Positions 1 through 11,164 are shown, counted from the stretch's first letter. The stretch: DNA of 64,000 nt from Pseudisothecium myosuroides (GCA_951799445.1 OX637287.1:44421724-44485723); one strand, 5' to 3'. Program-made: numbers and translations. The notes: generated by a model not told the origin, from the letters alone.

Positions 1-1820
1 AGAAAGTAGGTATCTTGACCCAAGCACGCGTCACTCCTTTCAAGGACGGAGTGCCAAGACCGGGTTGGGTAAAGTGCTTTCGACACAAACACCCGGAGCT
101 AACCTTGAGAAGGCCACAATGCCTTGAACAAAACTGAGCCAAGAGCCTCTGCCCAGAAGTTGTTGCATCTTTTTATAACAATTTAGAAACTTTGTACAAG
201 ACCTACCACTATGAAGCAAAGCACATCTGGAATTGTGACGAAAGCGGAGCCCAAGCGGGCAGAGATGGAGGAGGCTACGTCATAGCAAAAAAAGGCTCAA
301 GAAATGTTCATAAGGTCACCCTTGATCACAGGGAATGGATCTCTGTACTATCCTCCATCAATGCAAAAGGTGAGAGCATTCCCAATTTCTATATCTTCAA
401 GGGAAAGAGGAAAAGTAGAAATTTTCTTATAAGAACGGGAGAGAGTGTAGCTGCCATGGCTATGCAAGCCAAAGCATGGATGACTCATGAGCTTTTCAAA
501 GGTTGGATGTATCATTTCTTGTTCTCAGTGTCACAACTCTATGACATTTCTACATCAAGAAGGCACTTACTCATACTAGACGGGCATGGTTCTCACGTCA
601 CGATGGAGGTGATCAAACTAGCTAGGGCCAATGGAGTGGACTTAGTTACTCTTCCCTCTCACACTTCTCACGCACTGCAGCCCCTAGATGTGTGTTGCTT
701 CAAACCCTTTAAACTGGCTTTCCGAGCCTATCAAGACAGGTGGACTTTGAGTCACCAAGGCCAGGTTCCTATCAAAGAAGACTTGGCACAATGGGTCTCT
801 CATGCACTCAAACGAGCCTTGAACACTAAGAACATAACGAAGGGATTTCAGTGTACAAGCATCTATCCGTTCAATCCGAGAGCCATGGACTCCAAGATGG
901 CACCTAGTGAGGCATATGACAGGCCAGCTACAGGAGAAGGCAACACAAGCAACCCTATCAGTCCAACCGAAGTTTCACAGCCACAGGAACTACAAGATTG
1001 GGAAATGGAGGAGATACTCGGTGAGGTCCCAGCAGAGCTACCAAACTATCGACAATACTATGTTCACATAGATGGTGAAGAAGAGGATACTCTAGAAGGA
1101 GAAGGCCGTGGACAAGGACTTTCAAGTGATGAAGACACTCATGCTAATGACCTCAAAGATGAAGAAGACAATAATGGATTCACAAAACTTTTGGAGCCTC
1201 CACGTATACAAGTACCGTGCATTAGCAAACCCCGGCTGGAACCCAAAGTAGACTACAACAAGTCTCTACTTCTCATAGAAGAGCAGCATGTTGAGCATTT
1301 GGAGGTCTTGGCTGCCAAGAGAGAGGAGGTTGCGGAAGAAAAACAAAGAAGGCTGTTAGAAAAAGAAGCTACTAAACAAATAAGAGCCCAAGAGAAGAAG
1401 GACAAGGAAAAAGCCAAGCTAGCACGAGCAGAACTGGCAGCATCAAAGCGGAAGCTAAAGGAGCTATGGAGTGCCAAAAATGTAAGAGCAGCCGGTGAGA
1501 AGCTACACGCAGCGATTAAGGCTAATGCTCCAGTGCTCGGTTACATAGCGCCATATTGCGGGAACGCGCCTCAAGTCTGCCGAGACAATCAGAAGTTGGC
1601 AATGCTAAGGAGAGCTGCTAAGAAGAGAGGCAAAGACATTTCACACCTGCCGCCTCCACAGGAAGTCCGTCCTCACAATGTCATGGACACTTTCATTGGA
1701 CAGCATCAGTTCTACCGTCCTCAGATTTTTCATTACCAAGTCCCCTCTTTCGCAATACCAGGAGCTATACCTGGAAGTTCAAACGCAGCAAGAGATAGTT
1801 ACTACACCCCTCAGCAGTGA
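1..1820 (+). pseudogene. pogo-like DDE transposase, copy 1 (5' end outside window, one premature stop)
   Basis: Reading frame homologous to the element at 12381-15194. The window opens inside the second DNA-binding (CENP-B/Tc5-type HTH) region. An in-frame TGA at 135-137 interrupts it at a place where copy 2 has Arg (QNRA context). From 192 to the stop at 1818-1820 the frame is open for 542 codons. The DDE_1 catalytic domain is visible: first Asp in NCDESGAQAG, second in LILDGHGSH, third in LQPLDVCC; the last two are 35 residues apart. A lysine/glutamate-rich coiled coil (about codons 360-430 of the open part) precedes a conserved tail (ELWSAKNVRA, APYCG). Family knowledge: pogo/Tigger transposases of the Tc1/mariner superfamily cut and paste at TA. 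The catalytic core looks intact, but the stop upstream would separate it from the DNA-binding half, so I call it a pseudogene. A domesticated C-terminal protein starting downstream cannot be excluded. Confidence 0.8.
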
Positions 1821-3430
1821 AGCGGTTTGGAAAGAACGAGAATGAGACTTTGAAAACGCGGCTCAAGTGTGAAACAAATGGAAAGACTTCAAAAAGTGGG
1901 CAGCAGTTCTCACCGGCTGTGCAGAAGTAAGCCGACCTTGTAGCGCTAGTTCACAAGGCGGCCCTGCTGAAGAAGTGCACGCTGACAATACGATGGCGAT
2001 GGTGGGGCGCTTCACTTCCCCCCTTCAAGCTGCAAGGATGTTGAGTCGCCACCTTCAAGGACTGGCTCGCCACCTGCAAGTGGGAAGGACGCAAGAGCGG
2101 AGGCGCGCTGCAGTCCGCCATCAACTGGCACACAAGAAGGGACGGAGGAATCCGAGGCGCGGCGCCAGCGGCTTCAACAGAATGTCCGTCGCCGAGGACT
2201 GAGGAGCCGACGGAGGGCGACAACCGGCAAATCAGCCTGGTCCCCGTGGCCAGCGAAGCAGATCAGTGTGGGCCCGTTCGTGCTGTTTTTTTTTTAATTT
2301 TGCAGGGGGAGCGGTTCCGATTCCACAGCGCTTCATTTTTGGACGTTTCTTGGACAGTTCAAACGTTGTCTGACAAGCATCATTTTTTTGGCGCTTTTAA
2401 TTATTTCCAACGCCATGCTCTAAAGTAGGATGTACAGTGCACAGACTTCACATGGGCAGGATTCTAGTTTTGCTTTCAAGTGGGCCACATGAGGACTTCC
2501 ATGAACTCTGCTCCACTTTGTATTGATGACTTTCTGGACTTCCTTGCTCTATTGTAGGCTTTTTTTCCGTTTGTAAATGCCCGGGCCTATGAACAGTAAT
2601 AGATACCTACAGAGCTTATAGTTCAATAAATCCTACTTTATTCATACTAACTCGGAAAATTATGATTCCGCTTGCCAGTGATGTGCTCTTCATTTCTCTG
2701 TCCACCTAAAATCTAGAAATGCCATTTCCATGCTTTACTTCGGCCACAGAGGCCTTTTTTTTGCTTATATGGACGCTTAAGGAGCCTCCTACCTTATATG
2801 ATTGTAGAAGTGAATCAAGAAGGTACTCAACATTGTTTGTAATCATTATAGTTTTGTGGAAGTGCTATTGATTAAGAGGGGTGTGGATGTTACTGTCTTT
2901 TTTGAGAATCATTTCCAATTCCTTCATTTAACCTTTTTAAAGAAGTAATTTTTCAAAACTTGCTTTCATTGCCTTAAAAATGTCATCAAGGTTCTATACT
3001 CCAATCCCGCTTTCAAGGATTAGTTGCTTGGTGGGATCAAAGTGCCATTTGCTTCAAGAATGAAGTGTTTGCCCTACATAAATCTTCAATAGTTACTTTC
3101 AAAATTCTTTTAATCATATGATCAATTATATTTTGTATAACATTATCAACAATGACATGAATTTTAAGATGGATATCCATTTTTATAAATGTATATTGTA
3201 TGTAAAATGATCCTCTAGTCAAATTTAATTTGACAGTTCATGATAAGTTTCTTCTACTTATTTATTATTATTTTTTAAATTTAAAGTTTTGGGTTAAGGC
3301 TGTGAATTTGATTTTCTATTTTCTATTTTTCGTCTGAAAATATTGTTCGATTGGCCATTCAAAAACACTAAATTGTAAACCCCACACCGTGAAGGAAAAG
3401 GAAGACAAAAAGATTAATGAAGTATTCATA
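1821..3430. other. 3' tail of transposase copy 1, then unannotated AT-rich DNA
   Basis: To about 2750 the sequence can be matched in patches to the region downstream of copy 2 (for example the TCGGAAAATTATGA stretch near 2652 against 16312, and the CACAGAGG stretches near 2743 and 16401). It is therefore probably transposon 3' untranslated or terminal DNA. From 2750 to 3430 I see no gene, RNA or repeat. Short open frames here have no recognisable content. Confidence 0.5.
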
Positions 3431-4016
3431 CCTTAAGTTCGGTTGTTTGTTTGTTTGTTTGATTGTTTGCTTGTTTGTTTTGTTTTGTTTGTCACGTCGG
3501 GATCTCCCGGGCCGTGCGTCCTCCGGGGGCGTGCTTGGTACCGTCGGAAAGCCCTCGGCGAGGAGGGGTGCACGGGCTTGGTTTTGTGGCGTTTGGAGTT
3601 ACGGTGGAAAAGTTGTTGAATTTTGAAGTTTTTATGGAATCTAAAAATTAGAAAATTACTTTTACTTTTGTTTTGGTCGCGTTCTTGGTATGTTCAAAAA
3701 GCCCTCGGTGAGGAGGGGTGTACGGGCTTTGTGTCATGGCATTCCAACCTACGGTGGGGAAGTTATAAATTTTTGAGTTGTTTTTGGTTCTTAAAAATTA
3801 CTAAATTATTTTAAATTATGTATCTTTTGAACCGTATATCAATTTGTCACGTTTTTGGTACCGTTGGAAAGCCTTCGGCGAGGAGGGGTGCACGGGCTTT
3901 GTTACATGGCGTTTGGAACTACGGTGAGAAAGTTTTGGATTTTTGAGTTATTTTTGGTTTTAAAAATGACTTTTCTTTTTGTTTTGGCTGTGGCAACGGC
4001 ACAGGGCTACACTAGT
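3431..4016 (+). repeat. Dispersed repeat R, copy 1, with three tandem internal units
   Basis: Begins with a T/G-rich lead (TTGTTTGTTTGTTTG) and ends in CTGTGGCAACGGCACAG followed by GGCTACACTAG. Inside, a unit of roughly 190 bp occurs three times (starting near 3490, 3675 and 3848). Each unit carries GGAAAGCCCTCGGCGAGGAG or a close variant, then GTGCACGGGCTT, then TACGGTGGAAAAGTT. Related copies lie at 19690-19925 (-), 22716-23165 (-) and 35566-35792 (+). The 3' end has a short hairpin (CTGTG/CACAG) about 8 bases before CTAG and is followed by T, which resembles a Helitron 3' terminus. No TC-type 5' end could be fixed, so the class is uncertain. Confidence 0.6.
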
Positions 4017-4164
4017 CAAAATGAAATTTAAACAAATTATCGTGTCTTGATTCGTGACTAAACGGTTCGAAAATGGAATTCCCAAAGAACTTCCGCTCTA
4101 CTACCGGTCGCCGCCCATCTGTTTATTACTTTGGAGCTTCAAACCGCTGGACGAAGACGAAACA

Positions 4165-4275
4165 GCTCTTAGGGTTTGAGAGCCCTAACGAGGCAAGTCC
4201 AAGGGTCGGGTAGAGCCGGTTCACCCGGTGGGACGGCGGGTCACCCGGTGAGCCAGGCTCTGGCTAACCCTAATA
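4165..4275 (+). promoter_or_regulatory. telo-box motifs upstream of RPS8
   Basis: TTAGGGTTT at 4169-4177 (reverse complement AAACCCTAA) and AACCCTAA at 4265-4272 lie 70-175 bp upstream of the RPS8 start. Telo-boxes are a known feature of plant ribosomal protein promoters. Two further TTAGGGTTT-like motifs fall in intron 1 (near 4454 and 4584). Confidence 0.6.
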
Positions 4276-4340
4276 ACGGGACGGCTGCCTGAGTTCTCTT
4301 CCTTTTCGCTTGCTGCGTGGTAGCAACGAGCTCCGGCACC

Positions 4341-5791
4341 ATGGGTACGTTGCCCATCATCTCGTAATTCTTTTGTGTTTGGAAGCGCTTCTCTAATTCG
4401 TCGTGATTACGCTGTGGTTGTTTTCACGCTTGGTTCGATTCTCTAGAGTGAAACTGTTGGATTAGGGTTTGTCCTGGAGTTTTTTGAAGTTCTTTGATTT
4501 GGCAACCGAAAACGCTCTTCGCCGCTCTCGCCAGAATACTTGATCGTGTGATTATTTGGGGAGAAATGCCAGTGTTTAGCGGGGTTTAGGGTTCTGTTAG
4601 TAGAAGGTATTTTGTAATTCTGCTATTTGAATTGAGATGTCTACGGCTTGTTAGATGTGCGTTGGTGCTTGTGCATCTGGAAATGGTATGGTTTCTGGTT
4701 AGGAGCGGGTGGTCTAAGGCGAATCAAGTTATTTCTCTATGCAGGTATCTCCAGGGACTCCACTCACAAGAGACGGGCAACTGGAGGCAAGAAGAAGTCA
4801 TGGCGCAAGAAGCGCAAGTACGAGTTGGGAAGGCAGGGGGCCATGACCAAGCTGTCCAGCAACAAGACAGTGAGGCGTATTAGAGTTCGTGGAGGAAACT
4901 CTAAGTTCCGGGCTCTGCGTCTGGATACGGGAAATTTTTCATGGGGTTCGGAAGCTGTTACCCGCAAGTCGAGAATTTTGGATGTGGTGTACAACGCGTC
5001 CAACAACGAGCTTGTCCGTACCCAGACTCTGGTGAAGAATGCCATCATCCAAGTTGATGCTGCTCCTTTCCGTACGTGGTACAGTCAGCATTTCGGTCTT
5101 GAAATCGGCAAGAAAAAGAAGGCCGCTGTCAAGAAGGACGAGGTAATTTTGTGATGGCATTAGTACCCCTAATTTTCTGAAATCCTTTCGTTAACAACTC
5201 AATTGGATTGCGTTTTAAGTAGAAGTGTGGATGTTCTCTGCTGAAGGATAGATTGTTTTGTGAAATCTCAGGAAGGTGCTGAAGCAACTGAAGAGGAGAA
5301 GAAGCAAAGCAAGAACGTGTTGAAGAAGATTGCAAAGAGGCAAGAAGGCCAGAAGCTAGATTCTCATTTGGAGGTCCAGTTCGCCAGCGGTAGACTTCTT
5401 GCTTGTATCTCATCCCGACCCGGGCAATGTGGCCGGTCTGACGGGTACGCGACTCTTTGGTGCTTTATAATGTTATACCTGGTCTTAGATGTAGAAGTTC
5501 GTGTTTCCAGTTGTTCTTCTATTTTCTCTTTCAAGCTCGTTTTTAACAGTTGGTGGTCGCTGTATGGACAAAGATATCATATTGAGGCGAGGGACTCTGC
5601 AGAATATGATAATTGAATGTTACCCACCAGTTTGGATACCTTGGCTGTGTACTCGGGTTACGATTAGACTCTGTCTTTGTCTTATTCTGAAACTGAAAAC
5701 ACTATTGTGCAGATATATTCTGGAGGGCAAGGAGCTTGAGTTCTACCAGAGGAAGATTCAGAAGAAGAAGGGCAAGGGTGCTGCTGCCTAG
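4341..5791 (+). CDS. RPS8: 40S ribosomal protein S8 (eS8)
   Basis: Four exons by splice sites and phase: 4341-4344, 4745-5142, 5272-5444, 5713-5791, giving 217 residues (plant eS8 is about 220). Exon 1 is only ATGG; its G joins GT of exon 2 to give M-G-I-S-R-D-S. All donors are GT and all acceptors AG. Diagnostic segments are [20 protein letters not shown] near the N-terminus, [34 protein letters not shown], and near the C-terminus [17 protein letters not shown] then [11 protein letters not shown]. The protein is a structural component of the small ribosomal subunit, made in the cytosol and assembled in the nucleolus. Telo-boxes upstream fit growth-linked ribosomal protein regulation. The ultra-short first exon with the intron straight after the start codon is common in plant ribosomal protein genes. 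No defect is seen. Confidence 0.95.
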
Positions 5792-6012
5792 ATTCTTTAA
5801 GTTCGCTAATCGGGTGACTTGGTTTGGCTGAGATCACGTGCTTGGCAGTCCTCGAGGTTGTTTTCTTTGTACTGGTGTGGGCCATCTTGTAATGAAGTTC
5901 TCACCGACTTGAGCTCAGATCACCTGGTTGTAAATCGTGACCTGGAAGTCTATTTTGTTTTTCAACAGCATCGCTTGCTGAGTTTGTCTGATGCTCCTGC
6001 ACAACTGGTCCA

Positions 6013-6062
6013 AAGTTCTATGTAACCTAGACACTATCAGCGAGTTGATTAGTTTAATGAAC
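6013..6062 (+). repeat. RPS8 3' flank sequence with an inverted duplicate at 6606-7488 (empty-site copy)
   Basis: The 50 bp from GTTCTATGTAACCTAGACAC to GATTAGTTTAATGAACC reappear inverted downstream, where they are split by a TTAA element (6616-7180) and a TA-flanked MITE (7223-7470). This uninterrupted copy shows what the site looked like before either insertion. Confidence 0.85.
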
Positions 6063-6421
6063 CTTCGCACATTGGTGCTATGGAGTTTAGTTTATGTGGT
6101 GGCTATTTTAGTCTCCTTGAACTTTATATTGTGTGCATTCGTTGATGGCATCCCTTGGTGAAGTATTCGATGTAGGCTACTCCACGGTTTGTTTTCGTTT
6201 TTAAGAGCAGTAACTGCGATGTTTTAAGGTTTTGACACGCTGAACCGCCTGTCAGAGAGATTGTGTATGAAATTGAATCTCTTCAGTGTAAATGTCCTTA
6301 TTGAGCTTGATAGCGCATCCTGACCGCGGCATGTTTCAGAAGTCTTGTTGTGTGCGCTGTGTGTTTGGGGTGTGTTGAATTCTGGAGAACTTAGTATTTA
6401 GATTTCCAAATGCGGTGTTCG

Positions 6422-6545
6422 ATGTTCAATTCTGAACATTGAACCCCTAAAGTCCCATTTTCCATTGGGGGGGACCAAAATGGATTTTGGTCAGGCTCCT
6501 ATGGCCGGGGTGAACTGACCCCCTTGCTCGGCCTCACGGAAAACG
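6422..6545. other. possible remnant of a CCCCTAAAG-type element
   Basis: Contains AACCCCTAAAGTCCC near 6443, like the ends of the TTAA elements, followed by a GC-richer stretch with GGGGTGAACTGACCCCC. No matching right end or TTAA duplication was found. The rest of 5792-6600 (RPS8 3' flank) shows no gene. Confidence 0.3.
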
Positions 6546-6615
6546 CTGAAATTTTTTTATTTTTCATGCATGATAAAATTTGCAAATTCTGAATTCATGC
6601 CTTACGGTTCATTAA

Positions 6616-7180
6616 CCCCTAAATGACGGACCTATAGAAATAGTGAAGAAAAATCACACCAAATAGAAAATTATTTCAAAAAATCTGAAAATTCTACCAT
6701 GTGTGTATATTACAATGAAAAACATCATGGTGTAAACTCAATTTCCGTGTTATTCTATAATTAGAAAATAATAGACATTGAAAATACACCCAAAGTTCAA
6801 ATTGCAATAAAATATTCAATATTAGGAATTTTTTCATAATTCAAATTGGAGAAGAAACTAGAGTAGATGACCTTCATCTTGTTAGTTGGGCTCAAACTCA
6901 AAAAATATCATTTTTGTGGAGAAATTTCAGATTTAGAGCAAGGAACAACAACTTCCCAAAATACACTAAAATAGCATATTTTGTGATCCGTTTTTTTTAA
7001 TAACTTTTCATTTATGTGAAGATATACAATTGCATGACTACAAATTCAACTACACACTCTTTGTAATCCACCATGGAGGGTCAACAAAAAAGAAATGGAT
7101 GAAAAAATGTTTCCAAGCAATGTACAGATGATTGCAGAGTCATCCAAAAGCCACAAAATGGTTGTCCCGGCGTTACAGGG
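6616..7180. mobile_element. TTAA-flanked MITE-like element in an inverted duplicate of the RPS8 flank
   Basis: Left end CCCCTAAATGACGGACC, right end (reverse complement) CCCTGTAACGCCGGGAC, with TTAA on both sides (6612-6615 and 7181-7184). Left flank GGTTCA and right flank ACTAATCAACTCGCTGG join across one TTAA to rebuild the inverted copy of 6013-6062, which proves a 4-bp TTAA duplication. No coding capacity. Confidence 0.8.
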
Positions 7181-7222
7181 TTAAACTAATCAACTCGCTG
7201 GTAGTGTCTCGCTGGTAGTGTC

Positions 7223-7470
7223 TACACTAAATAGTGAAATGAGGTTGCCCCACACTAATTTATCGACATTCTACACAATATCAATCTGCACAATTATTTT
7301 AGAAGGATGCTGTAAAGTCAGAACTATGTGTATGGCATGGGTTGGCTCAGTGGTTCATGGCTCAGGGTTAGAGGTTGGCATGTGCCTCCATGTGGACAAG
7401 CATTAGTCATGAGGTAATTTCTCTGGAGTAAGGCAACCTAATTGTTAAGGCAACCCAATTTCACTATTCA
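7223..7470 (+). mobile_element. TA-flanked MITE (Tc1/mariner-like), copy 1
   Basis: Terminal inverted repeats CACTAAATAGTGAAATGAGG and, at the right, the reverse complement CACTGAATAGTGAAATTGGG, each flanked by TA. The uninterrupted site (CCTAGACAC in 6013-6062) shows that a single TA was duplicated. About 70 bp at each end match copy 2 at 19012-19254, but the interiors differ. Confidence 0.75.
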
Positions 7471-7612
7471 GTGTAGGTTACATAGAACTAATTTTTTCTA
7501 TCATGCATGATGTGTTCCTTTTTCTAAAAAAATTTAAGATTGTTTTTTGAATTTTCAAAATTGACAACATTGAAATTTTTTCAGATTTTCAGAAATGGTT
7601 GTACAATTTTTC

Positions 7613-7713
7613 ATATTTTAGACATGTTCCACATTTTTCCTAACTATCTAGGAAATTGACCTATATTTTAGACATGTTCCACATTTTCCCTAACTATCTA
7701 GGAAATTGACCTA
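7613..7713 (+). repeat. tandem duplication, about 50-bp unit, two copies
   Basis: The segment running from TATTTTAGACATGTTCCACA to CTAACTATCTAGGAAATTGA is repeated directly with one or two mismatches. The remainder of 7490-8612 is AT-rich with no gene seen. Confidence 0.8.
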
Positions 7714-8612
7714 CATGTACCTACACGTAGGATAACACATGAAAAAATCTTAAGTAATTCCAATTGTCGGGGAAGAGTGTGTAGTTGCCGCCGCATGGTG
7801 ATGAAGTAGCACTTGGAAGATTGATCATGTGAAGTTGAGTTCTCACGTCTCCATTGTGAACTTAAACGCTTCTTTTTTTTGCATATATAACAATAGGATC
7901 TTGTACTAGACTAGGATAAGAATTTGTAGTAGAAATTTCAGAAACTTTGACCTTGTAGATTGGAAGATATTTGCATTTAATGTGAAGAAAAATAGTTCTT
8001 TTACATCTTGTTCAACTAGATTTTTTGGCTTGAAGTCTACTTAACTTAAAAATTTTGTACTACTGATTTTGATTTTATATTTTTTTATATTGAAGTATTG
8101 ACTTGAGAATCTATGAAAAAAATTCATAAAAGAAATCTTTAATTTTCACTCATTTAAAAATTGTTAAATAGTAGGTTCAAGATTGAAGGAAAAACTAAAT
8201 TGTTAATAGCTCTAAGATGGAATTAAAACACAATAATCCCAATGGTGAGATTGTTCTAACAAGTAGATTTAACCCTCTCTAACAAACTTTTTTGAAAAAT
8301 TGTAAAAATGCATTCAAAAATGAATTCTATAAGTTATTTTTTTAAGAATATGCTTAGATTGCTCCAAAAATAAGATTGTCTATAACTTTCTCATTACTAG
8401 TTTAAATAAAACGAATCAAAACTTCAAATGAAGACAAAAATATAACATTTGAGGAAAAAATTAAAAATTAAAAAATTAAATATTTTGTGGGTTTTTTTTG
8501 AGCTGCCCCTCTAGTTGCTTTTTAGATGTAGGATGGCTTAATTTTTACTCTTGGGCACCAATTGAAATAAAAATAATATATCCTGAAAGATAATCTAAAT
8601 TCTTATCTTTAT

Positions 8613-9257
8613 CCCTAAATGCCCAAGGCACTCAATTTGGGTGTTGACAATACTTTGAAGTTTAATAAAATTTAATCAAATTGCTATTTTTAGTAGTTTA
8701 TATTTTTGAAAAATTCATATTGAAGTCTAGTTTTAGCATCAAAAATCTGATTTTGAAAATGATTGATTATGATTTTTCTGTTGAAGATTTTGTGCAAGGG
8801 TGGCCATGGCAATCTTGACTTTCTGTACTGTTGAGGGCTCTTGGAAATGAGCCTCAAATACACAAGATCTTGGAGAATAAATCACATTAGAGATTCATTT
8901 AAAAAAACTGTAGAGTAGATTTAGAGAAGCCTTGAATTGATTGAGTTACATATGTTAGGTCCTTTAACCCCATATTTTTTTGGTGACCAACTTTTTAGAT
9001 TTGACATGTGAAAAGAGGATTGAAAGACTTCAAATTACGTTCACAATTTTAACACCCTCATTATCCAACAATGTAATCTTTCAATCCATAAGTGATATTG
9101 TTGTATATTCTATTCCTATATGATCTCTAATATGTCTAGTTTGAATATGTACGGTTACAATTCAAAAAAATTGATACAACTAATCAAAAGTGTGTTTTTT
9201 TTGTTCGATTTAGAGCAAATTCCTAAAAGTTCAAAACGGGCCTTGGGCATTTAGAGA
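8613..9257 (+). mobile_element. TTAA element family A, copy A1
   Basis: Left end CCCTAAATGCCCAAGGC, right end (reverse complement) TCTAAATGCCCAAGGCCC. Flanks are TTAT (8609-8612, degenerate) and TTAA (9258-9261). About 645 bp and noncoding. The interior (GTTGACAATACTTTGAAGTT near the left end) matches A3 in the same orientation and A2 in reverse. Confidence 0.7.
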
Positions 9258-9969
9258 TTAAGAAAAGTTTCAAAAAATCTTGTCAAAAATTGAGAACACA
9301 TTAGCCTACCCAAAATCCCTAAGGCCCCTATAGGGACTTTGGGATTTTAGGGTTTAAAAAAATTATTGAATATTCTAAATGCAAGGTATTGAGGTCCATT
9401 TTATTAAATTTTGAATTTGAATTCTCTTGTGCAAATATTTGTAGTTTTTGTCAAACAATTTATCCTAGTTTATTTGCTTCTACACTATTATGTGAGAAAA
9501 TTCACAAAAATAAAGTTGAATTTTAACCCTTCTAGGAACAAAAGTCCTCTTGGGAGATTCTAGGGAGTTCAAGTAGGTATCTAGAGTTTGACAATTCCAT
9601 TTGGTTCCATGTTGCTGAGTTGAAGTTTTGTGGGCCTCAAGTCAGCTTATTGGTCACAATCTAAACGCTCCCTTGAAATCAAAATGAACTAGAATGTCTG
9701 GTTGGAAGATTGACAAATTATCATTTAGTGTAGCTAAATGACTAGTCTAATTAAGTAGATAAATCCTAGAATGTTGTATTTTCAAAAGATAGAATGGATG
9801 CAAAAGTAAATGAATAAACACATCTATTGATTTCAAAGACTAAATTTCAACCATTTAAAACCAAGCCTACAACGTTTTGACAAGGTCTAAAGAATCCATA
9901 ATCCTAAAATCAAAAACTTGAAGACACTGCATTGCTAACCACATGTATCAAGTAGCACCCAAAACCATT

Positions 9970-10847
9970 CTACTCATCAACACTCAACATGATTTTCTTG
10001 CTCTCAACAATGAATTCCTTGTCTATATATACACTTGTTTTTTTTAGGCGAAATAAGTCTACAAGCTTTCCCTTTTGAATAAACATGCTTTCTTTCTTCC
10101 GTTTTGCATCCATCTTTGCTATGAAATATGCATCACGAGTCTCATGACTGCCTTGAAAATGGGCAACCATTGCATCAATACTCTTTGCTTGCTCTTGGAA
10201 AATTCCATGTTTAGACATAGTGCGCTCTTGTAGTGAATTATTTTGCACCGGTTAAATTGGAGTACATTGAGCTTGAGATGAACCTCTCTCTATTTGTGTA
10301 ATAGGTTCAATGAATTTTTCAAATGTATCATCTGATGATGGTATGCTGGGACTGCGTCTCTTTGACAAACCCAAGGCAAGATGATTGTGATACTTCAGCA
10401 CTTCTTGTCAACGCTTCAAAACATTGCGTGCCACATGCATGTGAGTCAATTGCTTGTAGCTGATCTAGCACTCATTCTGGTTGGAGAGCAGCTTTTTCAA
10501 CACCCTTGTCATCACTAGTTCTGGTCTCCAATTCTGACACCGTCTCCCTCAATAGATCTTTCAAGGTTTCTTCAGCAAAAGTACAATCCGGAAATTGAAG
10601 CACAAAGTCAGAGTAGCCTAGCTTCCATACTGCATTAGGTACCTTCTGTGTTACCTTTGTGCACCCTTCACTGTATTGTGCAAAGTGCTTGTGATAGGTT
10701 GCAACCATGTGTGAAAGTTTAAAGAATGGACAGTAGCCCTACCCTTGCGCCCAACTTGTTTGCATTTCTTTGCCGGTGGTCTTACCTTTGAAAAAACCTC
10801 ACCATCAAATTGTATCAAGGAGAACCTTTTGACTTGCGGAAGACTTG
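9970..10847 (-). pseudogene. unrecognised degraded coding block
   Basis: Read on the minus strand from about 10847 to 9970, three frames give protein-like stretches: one with QFDGEVFSKVRPPAKKCKQV, one with WKLGYSDFVLQFPDCTFAEE, and a third with RDAYFIAKMDAKRKKESMF. They are separated by frame changes and stops. The amino-acid composition looks like former coding sequence rather than random AT-rich DNA, but I do not recognise the family. The CACTA-type MITE at 10848-11117 lies at its upstream edge and supplies a spurious start for one open frame. It may be a captured gene fragment or a dead transposon protein. The 9262-9969 stretch before it shows nothing. Confidence 0.35.
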
Positions 10848-11117
10848 CACTATAAGAAACCCCCGTTTTAGGTGACAAGCCCTAATTTTTTATGACAGAT
10901 TTTAGGTGATGTCAATGTTGACAACCTAAAATTTTTATGTCAACAAAAATGTTCAACGTAACATCAATGTTGACATAAAAACATTGGATTGTCAATATTG
11001 ATGTTATGTTGGACATTTTTGTTGACATAAAATTTTTGCATTGTCAACATTGACATCACCTAAAATCCGTCATAAAAAATTAGGGCTCGTCACCTAAAAC
11101 GGGGGTTTCTTATAGTG
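10848..11117. mobile_element. palindromic CACTA-type MITE, 270 bp
   Basis: Starts CACTATAAGAAACCCCCG and ends with its reverse complement, flanked by a 3-bp direct repeat TTG (10845-10847 and 11118-11120). The inverted repeat continues almost to the centre (both arms carry TTTTAGGTGACAAGCCCTAA-like and TCAATGTTGAC segments), so the transcript would fold into one long hairpin. CACTA ends and a 3-bp duplication are the signature of the CACTA (En/Spm) superfamily. Nonautonomous, no coding capacity. Confidence 0.9.
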
Positions 11118-11164
11118 TTGGATTTATCTGTTTTCATCAAAATACCATTGTTACTACTTACCAG

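Noticed and set aside
1253..1477. Minus-strand Ser-rich frame opposite transposase copy 1
   Set aside because: Shadow of the Lys/Glu-rich coiled coil on the plus strand.
7318..7400. SINE or tRNA inside the TA-flanked MITE (A-box-like TGGCTCAGTGGT)
   Set aside because: No B-box at the right distance, no cloverleaf and no A-rich tail; an A-box-like string alone is not enough.
10651..10878. 75-codon minus-strand frame starting inside the CACTA-type MITE
   Set aside because: Its first 12 or so codons are MITE terminal sequence, so the start is an artefact of the insertion.
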